Source: an uncultured Prevotellaceae bacterium (lineage in GTDB: Bacteria > Bacteroidota > Bacteroidia > Bacteroidales > Bacteroidaceae). Taken from it: a stretch of DNA of 64,000 nucleotides. Shown here in pieces: positions 16,222 to 25,986 of the stretch; within the stretch, counting starts at the first letter, position 1; each line of letters starts with the position of its first letter. The translations under genes and the position numbers were made by a program. The stretch lies in NCBI GenBank assembly GCA_902800185.1, contig CADCDK010000002.1, positions 113,651 to 177,650 of the forward strand, written 5' to 3'. The notes under the pieces were generated by a model that saw only the letters and a list, made by a program, of their open reading frames with translations, made no database searches and was not told the DNA's origin.

Positions 16222-18579
16222 TTATTTACTAAATAGAATATTCTCCACATGACTACCTACGAAAATAGGTACATAGTCAGCCGTTTTGTACCAACGGGGC
16301 TTGCCGGGCATATCGTCGTAGATGGCACGGCCGTTGATTTTCAGACCTTCAAAGGTGATATTGCGAATGGTGCGCTCTTCGTTATAACCGTTCATGACGG
16401 AAATATAGGTAGGCTCGCCGTAATAACGTATATTTCGGAAAGTAATGTCTTCGATGCCGCGTCCGGGGGCAGTGCAGTATTTATCGTTCCAAACAACTTT
16501 CACCTGTAGCAAGCTCCCCTGTTCAATCTGATTGATACGGATATTGTCAAAGAGCACATCGCGCACGAGGTTGTTGTCGCCGCAGTTGATGGCGAGGCAG
16601 CCTTGATAATCTACCTGCGGTTCGGCCTGTCCGAGGATGTCGATGTTCTCGTAGCGTAAGTGTTCTATGGTATCGCCACGCTCCGAGTTGCCATGCAGGC
16701 CTATCATGATGGGGTGTGCCACGTCGGCCCAAAGGGTGGAGTTCCGCATCGTTACATTGCGTACATTCCCAGTAAAGCCCTTGCGGGTGGCATAGGCGGT
16801 GGTACAGTCATCGCTGTTGCGGCAGAAGACCCGGTCGTAGAGGATGTCAGAACAGCCACCGAAGATGTTGAGACCGTCGCCCCACGACGGATGCGAGATG
16901 CTGCGCACGTCGTGTAGCGTGACATTCTGCGACTCGCCCATCGGACAGGTGTTCAGAACCATACCATCTATCACGATATTCCTCCCACGCCTGATTCGAC
17001 AACCCTCGTAGCCTTGTGTCGGACGGGCGATGCCTCGTCCGAGTATGCTTACGTCGTGGGCATCGTCAATGCTGAATGTGCCAGTGAAGTAACTGCCAGG
17101 TGCCAGATAGACCGTCGTGTTGGAGAGCACGGCGATGCTGTCGGGTGTAGCGTAGTAGCCGGGTGCATAGTATTTGAAGGTGCGTCCTTGTGCTTTGGCC
17201 TCTGCCTCTGCCTCCTCCTTGTTCACGGGTGGCTTGGAGGTGAAGACAAGCAGATTATGGGTAATGTCGCCATCCAGCTCCACACTGAGGTTTTCTGGTT
17301 GAAACAGGAGAAACTGCACAGTGCTGTCGTTCTGCACATGGGCAATGGTGCCACGATAATCGGGTCGGATGCGTGCTGCCTTGAACTTGCGGTTCTTGCT
17401 GATGACCCGCACAAAGACATCACCAGTAAAATCGAACACACAATAGGAGATTTCGCTCACCTGATGCCTGTTGTTACCAACAGAGGCGTTCACCTTCGCC
17501 ATATACGTATCCACCTTTGTCCATTCCTCACTGCCTCGCGGACAGACATAGACATCATAGTCGTGCTTCAGCGGTGCGCCTTTGGGAGCAGGATAGGTGA
17601 ATACCTGATGAAGGCGAGTGCCCTCCTGTACACCTTTCACCATAAACTGGTTTGCCTCGGGGTTCTGCTGAATCTCGCCTCGCTTCTCTGCCTTTGCCTG
17701 CAAGTCGAGTAGTTTCTTCGTGTATGGCATCTTCAGTCCTTTGCGCTTCACGAAATGGTTATAGGGCAGGTCGTAGATACAACGGATACGGCCACGCCCC
17801 ATTGAGCCGGGTTCCGTCCACTCGTTGTAGAGTCCCGTGCAGTCCGTCCATGTTTCAAACGGCACTTTGTAGCCCAGGTTGTAGCGGGCGGAATATTCGA
17901 TGCCCTTCATCATGCGGTTGCCGAGTGCACCCCACAAGTCGTTGCCCTGTTCCCATGCCATTTCGCACGTCTCACACAGAGCGCCGAGTCCCAACTGCGC
18001 ATGTCCTTGGTCACGACCTGTCTCTTGGCACTGCCCCGTCTCGCTGATATATCGTGGCAGCGAGCCATTGTCGTTGGCATGCAGGAAATAATCGATGCTG
18101 GCCTGATAGACGGTGCTGTCTTTAAGGAATATGCCACAGGCCATTCGCAACCGGTTTACTATCGCTCCCCAGTTGCCGTTGGCATACGGGCTGTCCGCCT
18201 CGAACTTGTCAATCATCGGTAGCATTGTACGGCGTATCATGTTTCCCCATTTTGCGGTCGCATGCGACTGCAAAATGGTCATCGCCCTTACTAACCAATA
18301 TCCTTGGATTGCACACAAGGGGGCATCATGACCGTCGAAGCGTTGCAGCGTCTCAGCGTAGGCATTGATGATCTCCAGGGCTTTGTCTGCATGGCCTTGC
18401 TGTGCGCATTGCCACGCCGTCCACATATCGCGCTCACTGCCCCCCTTCGTATAAGCATACTTCCCATCTCGGGCAACGACCTCATAAGGTCCCGCCATCT
18501 TGTAATCTTGCTGTGCACTCATGGAGCCTGTCCACAGAATCATCATCAAGAAAAGAATGTTTCGAGTCATCGTGATCAT
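16222..18579 (-). CDS. Secreted two-domain protein: alginate-lyase-type toroid plus beta-helix
   Basis: A 785-residue exported protein (signal ending SMSAQ; in-frame Met codons at 18579 and 18570). Residues 30-330 match the alginate-lyase-type (alpha/alpha) toroid: NGNWGAIVNRLRMACGIFL, then ETGQCQETGRDQGHAQLGLG, with His and Tyr residues usual in these folds. Residues 440-780 look like a parallel beta-helix of the dextranase/GH28-like kind: YYATPDSIAVLSNTTVYLAPG, SWGDGLNIFGG, CRNSDDCTTAY. Both halves would act on polysaccharide, so this is a natural fusion of two enzyme types. It starts 4 bases after the stop of the related protein at 18584-21322. The substrate is unknown; a uronate-containing glycan is inferred. 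Confidence 0.78.
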   Translation of the reverse strand: MITMTRNILFLMMILWTGSMSAQQDYKMAGPYEVVARDGKYAYTKGGSERDMWTAWQCAQQGHADKALEIINAYAETLQRFDGHDAPLCAIQGYWLVRAMTILQSHATAKWGNMIRRTMLPMIDKFEADSPYANGNWGAIVNRLRMACGIFLKDSTVYQASIDYFLHANDNGSLPRYISETGQCQETGRDQGHAQLGLGALCETCEMAWEQGNDLWGALGNRMMKGIEYSARYNLGYKVPFETWTDCTGLYNEWTEPGSMGRGRIRCIYDLPYNHFVKRKGLKMPYTKKLLDLQAKAEKRGEIQQNPEANQFMVKGVQEGTRLHQVFTYPAPKGAPLKHDYDVYVCPRGSEEWTKVDTYMAKVNASVGNNRHQVSEISYCVFDFTGDVFVRVISKNRKFKAARIRPDYRGTIAHVQNDSTVQFLLFQPENLSVELDGDITHNLLVFTSKPPVNKEEAEAEAKAQGRTFKYYAPGYYATPDSIAVLSNTTVYLAPGSYFTGTFSIDDAHDVSILGRGIARPTQGYEGCRIRRGRNIVIDGMVLNTCPMGESQNVTLHDVRSISHPSWGDGLNIFGGCSDILYDRVFCRNSDDCTTAYATRKGFTGNVRNVTMRNSTLWADVAHPIMIGLHGNSERGDTIEHLRYENIDILGQAEPQVDYQGCLAINCGDNNLVRDVLFDNIRINQIEQGSLLQVKVVWNDKYCTAPGRGIEDITFRNIRYYGEPTYISVMNGYNEERTIRNITFEGLKINGRAIYDDMPGKPRWYKTADYVPIFVGSHVENILFSK

Positions 18580-18583
18580 TGTT

Positions 18584-21322
18584 TTATTTCATTATCACTT
18601 TCTTTCTGTTTATAATGTAAAGGCCTCTTATGGGGGCTCCGTTTATGTGGCGGCCTTGCAGGTCGTACATGTCGTGTCTGTCGTCTCTGTTTCTCTCAGA
18701 CATGACGATGTCATCAATTCCACTTTCATTGCCAAAGGGGATAAAGAGAAATGGATAGTGGGTGAGCATGGTGGTGAGTTCGATGTTGCCGTCCTCGTTT
18801 ACAGTCCAGTACTGATATGTGCTGGCCGTGCTGCCGGAGTGTATAGCTATTCGGTTGGAGCCGATGGGCTGTTCTATGTAGAATGACTTTAGTCTCGTTG
18901 TCTTCGGTTTGCATTCAGTACTCACGCCCATGCTGTCGGGCAGGCTGATGATGGCGTGGTGCCCCGCTCGTTGGTCAATGTACCACATCTGCCCCTCGGC
19001 TGGTGAGGAGGTATCTCCCTGTTCGAATGTGACGAGTTCTTCCTTGCCGTGGCACGTTAGTAGGCGTCCAGTGGCAGCTTCCATGATGAAGTAGTTGCCA
19101 TTCTCTATGGATACGTTACTTTTTTGGCGTACATAAACATCGAAGCTGAAAGTTACCTCCTCGTTGTTGAGCACGAAGGTGGCTGTGTAAGTGTTGCTGG
19201 TCTGAATGTCATTGAGTGCAAGGGTAGCCCCGCTCTCTCCTGTGCTCCATTTTACATCGGCAGGCTTAACTACAGTCGGCAGGGCGAGTCCCAGTGTCAA
19301 GTTGCTGCCTTGTTCAACGATTGTCTCAGTCTGTTTCAGTGTAGCTGCGTCGGTATTGATGTACGGCTCGGCTGCTGCGGGCAGCAGGTGGAACGTTTGT
19401 GTTGTTGTGGCTCCACCCTGGTTACTATAGGTAACGGTGTAGTCCTTTGCCGCGCGTATGGCTGCGGTGGTGATGGTCTGCGTGGTCTTGCCGTCGCTCC
19501 ACTTGTATGTACCTCCACCACGGGACGGTGCTACGCTCAATTGGCAGGTCTTGCCATAGAGTATCTTGACAATAGTATCGTTAGTCGTCTCGTTATTGTA
19601 GGTCACAGATGATGTGAGTGTACATGGGATGCAGTCGCCTTGCACGAAGATGCTGAAAGCCAGCTGGCTCTTCACACCGTTATTGTTGGTATAGGTGACA
19701 CGGTAGATGTAGCTCTTGTCGGCGGTGATAGAGAGGTTGCGGGTGGTTGCGCCCGTGTTCCAGAGCCAATTGCCCGTGTCCTCCTCGCCCTCGGGCAGTT
19801 GGGGTATGAGGGTGATAGCCGTTCCTATGGGCACGCCCGTCTTATTGTTGGTAGTGTAAGTGTTTACCAGTCCGCCCAGTTCGTTGTGGTAGATGGTCTG
19901 TCCGTCCACCAGCTTTCGTGTCTTCTCCTGTGCAAGCGAGGGGATGAGGTTGGCGGTGATGGTACCTCCGTACTCCATCTTCGGGGTCAGTTCGGTGGGA
20001 GTCTGGTCGGCGGGGCAGAGCTGAGTGTCGCGAGTATTCATGAGTACCGAGAAGCCCAGATGATCGTAGCCACCACTGGTCGAACCTTCACCGCCGCCGT
20101 CGATGCCCATGTTCTGATAGGCTTGCTCGGCGAAAGGCATCGTTACGCCCTTCACGCCCTCGTAGATGCCGATAACGGTGCCCCAGTAGGGTCGCATCTG
20201 AGCACCCATCGCCGGCTCTGTCATCGTCCAGGCGCGTGAGTCAGTGTAGTAGTAGCCGTTGGTGCCGTAGATGTAATCCACCCATGGCAGACCTGTCACA
20301 CTCAGCGATTGCGCCGCCAAATACTCTATACCAGCAGCGAGGCGGTGATCCATATAGGCAAAGAGATCATCGCCTTGATTCCAGCCCACCTTAGCGACAT
20401 CCAAAGCCACGCCTAAGGACATCGACGAGTGACCTGCGTCGCGCCCGCTCTCGTTCAGCTGACCCAGCCGTCCGTAGGCACCTGTTTCCAACTCGTTCTC
20501 GTAGGTTGTCACCACGAAGTTGCCCATGAACTCAGTCAGACCGTCGTTTTTAATGGGTACCTCGATGCGCGGATCCTTGAACGTGCCGCACTGGTCATAC
20601 TTGAAATAAGACATACCTTGATTATAGATGAAAACGTCGTCACACAACACACCAATACTGATGACGCACAGCGCATTGCACAAGCCCCAGTTGCTCCAAT
20701 AGTGTCCTGGCGCTTGCCACCACTTGTCAGAATTCTCCCAGGTGCCATTACGTCCGCGAAGGAATCCTATTGCCGAAGGATACCATACATTCAGCATCCA
20801 ACGCTTGAACAGTGCGAAGTCCTCATCACTCCAACCCTCGTAGTCGCGCATCAACTCTGCAGCCTGAGCAAATTGGTAACCGTAAAGTCCTGCGGCCAGC
20901 GCATAGTTGCTGTCACCGCCTATGCCCTTCGTCGTGTTGGCCCATGCCATCAATATGCGCACGGCGGCATTGGCGTTGGCCTTCGTGCCCGCTATCTTCC
21001 AGCGCAGCGCGTTCTGGTAGGCCATGGCGGCACCACGAGCCGCATTCATATAGTTCTCACCCGAACCGCCGCGCACGATGGTCTCCGTGGGGTAGGTTGG
21101 TACGCTACTCTGCGAAAACTCCGATGCTGTCAGCTTCTGCCATGCCTGCTTTACCATGGTGTTATCAGCCGCTATCTGTGCCTTCACACGGTCGAAGTCT
21201 GCCTGCGTGTGCAGTCCGCCCGGATGGATGAAGCCTCGGTCGGTATCATACTCAGTTGTCTGTGCTACAGTCTGTCCCACCACCAGCACGAGTAGCCAAA
21301 GGATTGCCTTGATTCTCTTCAT
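18584..21322 (-). CDS. Secreted alginate-lyase-type polysaccharide lyase (PL38-like)
   Basis: A 912-residue protein with a signal peptide (MKRIKAILWLLVLVVGQTVAQ). Residues 30-410 form an alginate-lyase-type helical toroid. Signature segments are GGLHTQADFDRVKAQI at the N-terminus, then GTWENSDKWWQAPGHYWSNW, and LNESGRDAGHSSMSLGVALD with the conserved Asn/Arg/His set. Residues about 450-700 hold Ig-like or PKD-like beta domains (ATTRNLSITADKSYIYRVTY). Residues 720-850 resemble a ricin-type beta-trefoil (YFIMEAATGRLLTCHG). The tail is MYDLQGRHI...GLYIINRKKVIMK. It probably depolymerises a polyuronate such as glucuronan or alginate; the exact family needs a profile search. It is the promoter-proximal gene of a two-gene operon. 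Confidence 0.8.
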   Translation of the reverse strand: MKRIKAILWLLVLVVGQTVAQTTEYDTDRGFIHPGGLHTQADFDRVKAQIAADNTMVKQAWQKLTASEFSQSSVPTYPTETIVRGGSGENYMNAARGAAMAYQNALRWKIAGTKANANAAVRILMAWANTTKGIGGDSNYALAAGLYGYQFAQAAELMRDYEGWSDEDFALFKRWMLNVWYPSAIGFLRGRNGTWENSDKWWQAPGHYWSNWGLCNALCVISIGVLCDDVFIYNQGMSYFKYDQCGTFKDPRIEVPIKNDGLTEFMGNFVVTTYENELETGAYGRLGQLNESGRDAGHSSMSLGVALDVAKVGWNQGDDLFAYMDHRLAAGIEYLAAQSLSVTGLPWVDYIYGTNGYYYTDSRAWTMTEPAMGAQMRPYWGTVIGIYEGVKGVTMPFAEQAYQNMGIDGGGEGSTSGGYDHLGFSVLMNTRDTQLCPADQTPTELTPKMEYGGTITANLIPSLAQEKTRKLVDGQTIYHNELGGLVNTYTTNNKTGVPIGTAITLIPQLPEGEEDTGNWLWNTGATTRNLSITADKSYIYRVTYTNNNGVKSQLAFSIFVQGDCIPCTLTSSVTYNNETTNDTIVKILYGKTCQLSVAPSRGGGTYKWSDGKTTQTITTAAIRAAKDYTVTYSNQGGATTTQTFHLLPAAAEPYINTDAATLKQTETIVEQGSNLTLGLALPTVVKPADVKWSTGESGATLALNDIQTSNTYTATFVLNNEEVTFSFDVYVRQKSNVSIENGNYFIMEAATGRLLTCHGKEELVTFEQGDTSSPAEGQMWYIDQRAGHHAIISLPDSMGVSTECKPKTTRLKSFYIEQPIGSNRIAIHSGSTASTYQYWTVNEDGNIELTTMLTHYPFLFIPFGNESGIDDIVMSERNRDDRHDMYDLQGRHINGAPIRGLYIINRKKVIMK

Positions 21323-21348
21323 AATACTTCTGTTTTGATTTTCTGCTA

Positions 21349-21356
21349 CAAAATTA
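21349..21356 (-). promoter_or_regulatory. -7 element for the two lyase genes
   Basis: The minus strand reads TAATTTTG about 27 bases before the start at 21322. No good -33 TTTG is visible. A near-palindrome, acatacgtatatgt, lies about 12 bases further upstream and could be a regulator site. Confidence 0.5.
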
Positions 21357-21490
21357 CTCTTTTTCCTACATACGTATATGTCTCTTTTGTCCTAATCCCG
21401 CTGTCGCAGGCGTACAAATGACAGAATTGTACATTCAAAACATACTTTTTGAACGTTCCCAGCAGTTATCTCTACACAAAACGGTATCTT

Positions 21491-21718
21491 TGTAACCTCT
21501 ACGGCAAACTGCGCAACATGCTTGGCATCTCACCGGCCGACTTCATTCGTAACGTCCGCCTAAAGCGTGCCGCCCAGTTGCTCACCGATAATCCGACCCT
21601 CTCCATCAACGAAGTGTCCGCCCGCGTCGGTTTCTCTACTCCCCGCAACTTCTCCACACAGTTCAAGAAAATGTTCGGTGTGCTACCATCAGAATATAGA
21701 GGAACAGAGAACCAATAA
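21491..21718 (+). pseudogene. AraC-type helix-turn-helix remnant (HTCS-like C-terminus)
   Basis: The frame encodes only the C-terminal DNA-binding half of an AraC-family regulator, as in hybrid two-component systems that control glycan loci. It reads NLYGKLRNMLGISPADFIRN, then VRLKRAAQLLTDNPTLSINE, then VGFSTPRNFSTQFKKMFGVL with PSEYRG, and stops. The first helix and everything upstream are missing. The sequence just before it contains TATCTTTG (21483-21490), so the junction places a promoter-like element directly against the fragment. It was probably the sensor/regulator of the neighbouring lyase genes before truncation (inference). Confidence 0.7.
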
Positions 21719-21720
21719 GT

Positions 21721-21734
21721 TTTAGCGGACACCC
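21721..21734 (+). repeat. Third copy of the ttttagcggacacc repeat end
   Basis: ttttagcggacacc is identical to the core of the inverted repeat ends at 10676-10689 and, inverted, 15560-15573. It lies directly after the AraC-type remnant, suggesting that the same element was involved in the truncation. Confidence 0.6.
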
Positions 21735-21760
21735 ATCGTTAAATGCTTTTCCTTCATGTT

Positions 21761-24247
21761 TTAGCGAATGGTAACCTCTGCAGGCTTCAGCCCGGGGGCA
21801 GTGAAGCGGATGCGGATGGTTTCTTGGCTGCTTGTCGGTTGGATGTAGGCAAGCAGGCGACCGAAAGCTGTTTTCCTACAGTTCGCATCTGCTTTTGTGG
21901 TGTCGCGCATGTCGCTGTTCTCCAGTCCCAAGAGGCGAGCGGGCCCCTTCACCTCACAGGTCACTTCTTGATTTCCCAAGCGAACAGGAACGCCTGCTTC
22001 ATCCACCACTGTCACCAATACTTGCACTAATTCAGGTTGGTCTTCCAAGACTTTCGCGCAGAGGGCAACGGGTTCTCCTGCCGTTTTGATTTCATACGAT
22101 GAGACAACTGCCCCCAGCGGGTCACAACCCTCGGCACGCAGCGTGCCAGGCTGATAGACAATGTCCCACGTTATCATTCCGTTCTCGTCATCGCGTTGTT
22201 TCATCTCACCCACCTCGTTTCCGTTCAGGAGCAGACGAGCCTGTGCCGCATTGGTGTAGCAGAAGACACGGACGGTCTGTCCCTCCTTGAAATTCCAGAA
22301 GTCGGGAGCATCGGTCGAGAGGAACGGCCGCTGTCGGCGGTTGCCCTGCTGTTGGTCATTGCGGTTTTGACGCTCACGTTGCGGCAGTGCACCGATATAG
22401 CACACGGGTTCTGTGCTCCATAGGGCGGCACGATACCAGCCCCTCGCCTTGCGGAAGCTGCCATAGTCGAGCAGTCCTGCAGAAGAGCCTCGGGCGGGCC
22501 AGGGACCACTCTCCCCGAGGTAGTCGGCACCCGTCCAAAGGAACTGTCCAAAGATATGTCCGTTGTCTCGCACGGCACGCCAGGCGGGCATGTCGTGACG
22601 GTTCTCAGAACCATAGATGACCCTGTTGGGGTATTTCTCGTGGTCGGTCTGGTAGCGGTCTTCGGTGTAGTTGTAGCCTACGGCATCAATGGCTCCTGGG
22701 TAGGCGGTCTCGTTGCTCATCACCACGCCTGCCAATGCTCCCGTCACGGCACGGGAGTCGTCGATGGAACGGACAATCTTGGAAAGTCGTTCTGCGATGC
22801 GTCCGATGCGCTCGGCATTGGGCTGCTCGGGCTTATAGCCTCCGTACATGGGCTGTGAGATACTGGAACCGTCGAGAACAGGGTGTGAATAGGGATCGTT
22901 GGGATAGTCAACCTCGTTGCCGATGCTCCACAGGAAGACACTCGGGTGGTTGCGGTCACGGCGCACCATGTCGGTGACGTCACGGTCTATCCATTCCTCA
23001 AAGAAGTCAAAAGAACCTTCATAGCCGGGTGTTCCCTTGTTCCAGCCTTCCAGCCACTTGCGCTTGGGGAACTCCCATTCATCGGAAGCCTCGTCCATCA
23101 CAAGGAATCCCATTTCGTCACACAGGTCATAGAGCACGGGAGCCTGTGGATTATGGCTCATGCGGATGGCGTTGACACCGATCTTCTTCAGCTCTTGCAA
23201 GCGGCGTGCCCAAACCTCGCGCGGCACGACGGCCCCTAACACACCGGCATCGTGGTGCAGGCAGACTCCTTTCACCTTCATCCAGCGGCCATTGAGGGCA
23301 AAGCCCCGATTGGCATCGAACTCGAGGGTACGCAAACCCGCCCTCACTTGGTCGTGGTCGATGACGTTGCCGTCGCTCTTCAGTTGTACCTCCAATATAT
23401 ATAAATAGGTGTCGTGCAAGTCCCAGCGATGGGGAGAGGGAACGGTCAGCGTGAGTGTCTGCTTGTCTGCGGAAGAGATGGGCGTGGAAGCAGTGGCAAC
23501 GGTCTTGCCTTGGGCATCCAACAACGCGACTTCTGCCACGAGATTGTTGCCGTCTTTTCCAAGGGAGCTTTTTTTCGATGATTTCACTTTTTTCTGTCCA
23601 GCAGTTTCTGTCGCTACATCCACTTCCACCACGGCTTCCTTGGCATCAATGGACTTCAGCCGATAGGCGGTACCCCACTGCGCAAGATGTGTCTTGGGAG
23701 CCTGTACCAGCCATACGTCGCGATAGATACCAGAACCTGTGTACCAGCGGGAGTCGGCAGAACGACTGTGGTCAACCCGCACCGCCAGCACGTTGTCGCC
23801 CGTCTTGTTGAGATAGGGTGTCAGCTCGTAGAGGGTGGAGATATAGCCATTGGGACGTTTGCCGATGAGATGACCGTTCAGATATATCTCGCTTCGGTTG
23901 TAGATGCCCTCGAAGAAAACATACAGCTCTCCACCATCCTTCCTTGTGGGGAAGACAGAGGTGAGAGACTCGAGGTCGAAATGCTTGCGGTACCATGCGA
24001 TGCCACCGGGCAGATAGCCTGTGCAGGAGGCCAGCGACGCTGACATCTCGCCTTCTATGGAATAGTCGTGGGGAAGGTCTAACTTCCGCCATGCGGAGTC
24101 ATCATAGGCGGCATTCTTGAAGCTTTTGTCATCCTGTAGAACGAACAGCCAGCCTTGGTTGAACTTCACGGGGTCTCCAAATCCGACCTGTGCTTGTGCG
24201 GAGACGGAAAAAAGAAAAAAGACGAGGGAGAAGAGCAGTTTATTCAT
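21761..24247 (-). CDS. Secreted GH2 glycoside hydrolase (beta-galactosidase-like)
   Basis: An 828-residue protein from the ATG at 24247 (signal MNKLLFSLVFFLFSVSAQAQ). A longer frame reaching 24301 would start inside a hairpin. Domain order is typical of GH2. There is a sugar-binding jelly roll (GGIAWYRKHF, then GIYNRSEIYLNGHLIGKRPN), an Ig-like domain, then the barrel from about residue 300 (KGVCLHHDAGVLGAVVP, IRMSHNPQAP). Glu445 in SIGNEVDYP is the expected acid/base and Glu548 in YGSENRHD the expected nucleophile. A C-terminal Ig-like domain follows. It removes terminal beta-linked galactose or a related sugar. Its 3' end lies 27 bases from the third repeat end. Confidence 0.88.
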   Translation of the reverse strand: MNKLLFSLVFFLFSVSAQAQVGFGDPVKFNQGWLFVLQDDKSFKNAAYDDSAWRKLDLPHDYSIEGEMSASLASCTGYLPGGIAWYRKHFDLESLTSVFPTRKDGGELYVFFEGIYNRSEIYLNGHLIGKRPNGYISTLYELTPYLNKTGDNVLAVRVDHSRSADSRWYTGSGIYRDVWLVQAPKTHLAQWGTAYRLKSIDAKEAVVEVDVATETAGQKKVKSSKKSSLGKDGNNLVAEVALLDAQGKTVATASTPISSADKQTLTLTVPSPHRWDLHDTYLYILEVQLKSDGNVIDHDQVRAGLRTLEFDANRGFALNGRWMKVKGVCLHHDAGVLGAVVPREVWARRLQELKKIGVNAIRMSHNPQAPVLYDLCDEMGFLVMDEASDEWEFPKRKWLEGWNKGTPGYEGSFDFFEEWIDRDVTDMVRRDRNHPSVFLWSIGNEVDYPNDPYSHPVLDGSSISQPMYGGYKPEQPNAERIGRIAERLSKIVRSIDDSRAVTGALAGVVMSNETAYPGAIDAVGYNYTEDRYQTDHEKYPNRVIYGSENRHDMPAWRAVRDNGHIFGQFLWTGADYLGESGPWPARGSSAGLLDYGSFRKARGWYRAALWSTEPVCYIGALPQRERQNRNDQQQGNRRQRPFLSTDAPDFWNFKEGQTVRVFCYTNAAQARLLLNGNEVGEMKQRDDENGMITWDIVYQPGTLRAEGCDPLGAVVSSYEIKTAGEPVALCAKVLEDQPELVQVLVTVVDEAGVPVRLGNQEVTCEVKGPARLLGLENSDMRDTTKADANCRKTAFGRLLAYIQPTSSQETIRIRFTAPGLKPAEVTIR

Positions 24248-24289
24248 CAGTGTAGTTTGTTTTTGGTGGTTCATATATATATAATATAT

Positions 24290-24320
24290 AAGGGAGTCCA
24301 AGTCTTGCTTGAACTCCCTT
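24290..24320 (-). terminator. Hairpin between the GH109-like and GH2 genes
   Basis: aagggagt / actccctt extended by caag / cttg after one mismatch. It lies 17 bases after the GH109-like stop and before the GH2 start. No strong T-run follows, so it may only attenuate readthrough. Confidence 0.55.
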
Positions 24321-24337
24321 ATTGTTGTTTCTGTGAG

Positions 24338-25936
24338 TTACTTCTTGGCTTTCTTGGCAGCCTTCTTCTTGGCGGTGGCAAGAGCCTTCTGTGCAGCAGC
24401 CTCGCCCTTGGCTTCAAGCGTGCTCCAGTAGAGGGCACCGAACTCCTTCAGCTGTGCGGTGAAGGCGCGGCCGGCTTTCTCGGTCTGAGCCTCGTCAGCG
24501 GGAGCGGCAAAGGCATGCTTGTAGCCCTTGATATCGTTCCAGTGGCCACGGGTGAAGTCGGGCACCTCGACGGGCAGACAGCCGTTGTCCATGGAGATGC
24601 TACCCAGCTCGGCCAGACAGCACCATTCTGCCAGGTCGTAAACGTCCATGTCGAGGGGCAGACCATTGCGCAGACAGTAAACGAAGCGGCTGTCCATGAT
24701 GAAGTCCATACCGCCGTGTCCGCCTACTTCCTTGGCTTCCTCACCATATTTCTTTATGATGGGATGCGTGTATTTGGCAATGAGTGCCTGCTGGTCGGCA
24801 TCCGAGAGATAGCCATGACCGGAGATGTTATCGGCGGAAGGTGTCACGCCGGCATCCTTCATGTTCTTGGCGGAAACGGCATAGCCTTCCACGGGATACT
24901 TGTTGGCAAAACCGGTGGTTCCTGTCAGCTGATACATGCGGTTGTAGGGCTGCGGCGTCATCACATTGTGGTGAATCTCTAAGACCTTGCCCTTCTCGGT
25001 GGAGATGAGCGTGGTGGTCTGGTCGCCATTGCGGAAGTCAACGTCCTTTCCTGTGCGCTCCTTGACGAGCTGCTTGCCTACAAACGACTTGGTGTCCATG
25101 GCCACGAGGGTCTTCATGCGGTCGCCGCGGTGAATATCCAGTACCTGTGCGATGGGACCAAGGCCGTGTGTAGCATAGACATCGCCACGGTAGTTCTTGT
25201 TGAACTCCAGGCGCCAGCCTAATTTGTCGTTGGCATCCTTCTTCCAGTAGTAGTCCCAGAAAGCACTCAGATCGTGACGATAGGCACCCATGGTGTAGAT
25301 GACCTCGCCGAAGACGCCATGCTGAGCCATGTTCAGCGAGTTCAACTCGAAGAAGTCATAGCAGCAGTTCTCCAGGATCATACAATGCAGGCGCTTCTGC
25401 TCAGAGAGGTTGATGAGCGTCCAGATCTCATTCATGTTCATGGCAGAGGGCACCTCAATGGCAACATGCTTGCCGTTCTCTAATGCCTCGCGAGCAACAA
25501 GGAAATGGTGGATCCAGTCGGTGGCGATATAGACCACGTCAATATCCTCGCGTTTGCAGAGCTCCTTGTAGCCGTATTCCCCGTCATAGATGTCGGCGGG
25601 CGGCATGCTGGCATCGCGCAGGAACTTCTGGCAAGCTTCGGCGCGTCCTTTCTCATGATCGCAGAGAGCCTTGATCTCGATACCGGGGATGTGTGTCCAA
25701 CGCTCTACGGCACCGGGGCCACGCATACCAAGACCCACAAAAGCCACGCGAACCACGTCCATCTTGGGAACGGTCATGCCGAGCACGCTCTGCTGGTCAG
25801 CACTACGGGCGGGAACTTTGGTAACGACGGTTCCATTCTTCACTTCATACGGCCAGTTGAACTGGGCCATAGCACTCATTGGCAACAGCATGACGACTGC
25901 CACCAGTAATGTAAAAACTAACGATTTCTTTTTCAT
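24338..25936 (-). CDS. Exported Gfo/Idh/MocA oxidoreductase (GH109-like)
   Basis: A 532-residue protein with a signal peptide (MKKKSLVFTLLVAVVMLLPM, ending SAMAQ). The Rossmann domain begins near residue 60 with RVAFVGLGMRGPGAVERW. The second domain has the set typical of GH109 alpha-N-acetylgalactosaminidases: HVAIEVP, LENCCYDFFEL, YATHGLGP, NGDQTTTLI and HHNVMTP. GH109 enzymes use bound NAD in a redox-assisted hydrolysis. The last 15 residues are a Lys/Ala-rich tail (ATAKKKAAKKAKK), unusual for the family. An unexported paralogue follows the S46 peptidase at 26116-27285. GH109 activity is inferred from family resemblance; a plain dehydrogenase remains possible. Confidence 0.85.
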   Translation of the reverse strand: MKKKSLVFTLLVAVVMLLPMSAMAQFNWPYEVKNGTVVTKVPARSADQQSVLGMTVPKMDVVRVAFVGLGMRGPGAVERWTHIPGIEIKALCDHEKGRAEACQKFLRDASMPPADIYDGEYGYKELCKREDIDVVYIATDWIHHFLVAREALENGKHVAIEVPSAMNMNEIWTLINLSEQKRLHCMILENCCYDFFELNSLNMAQHGVFGEVIYTMGAYRHDLSAFWDYYWKKDANDKLGWRLEFNKNYRGDVYATHGLGPIAQVLDIHRGDRMKTLVAMDTKSFVGKQLVKERTGKDVDFRNGDQTTTLISTEKGKVLEIHHNVMTPQPYNRMYQLTGTTGFANKYPVEGYAVSAKNMKDAGVTPSADNISGHGYLSDADQQALIAKYTHPIIKKYGEEAKEVGGHGGMDFIMDSRFVYCLRNGLPLDMDVYDLAEWCCLAELGSISMDNGCLPVEVPDFTRGHWNDIKGYKHAFAAPADEAQTEKAGRAFTAQLKEFGALYWSTLEAKGEAAAQKALATAKKKAAKKAKK

Positions 25937-25986
25937 ATCAGCGGTTATTATTTAGGTTATGATGTTCATCATAAGGATATACGGGA

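Noticed and set aside
24248-24301. N-terminal extension of the GH2 frame
   Set aside because: It would start inside the hairpin between the two genes and place 18 extra residues before a perfect signal peptide.
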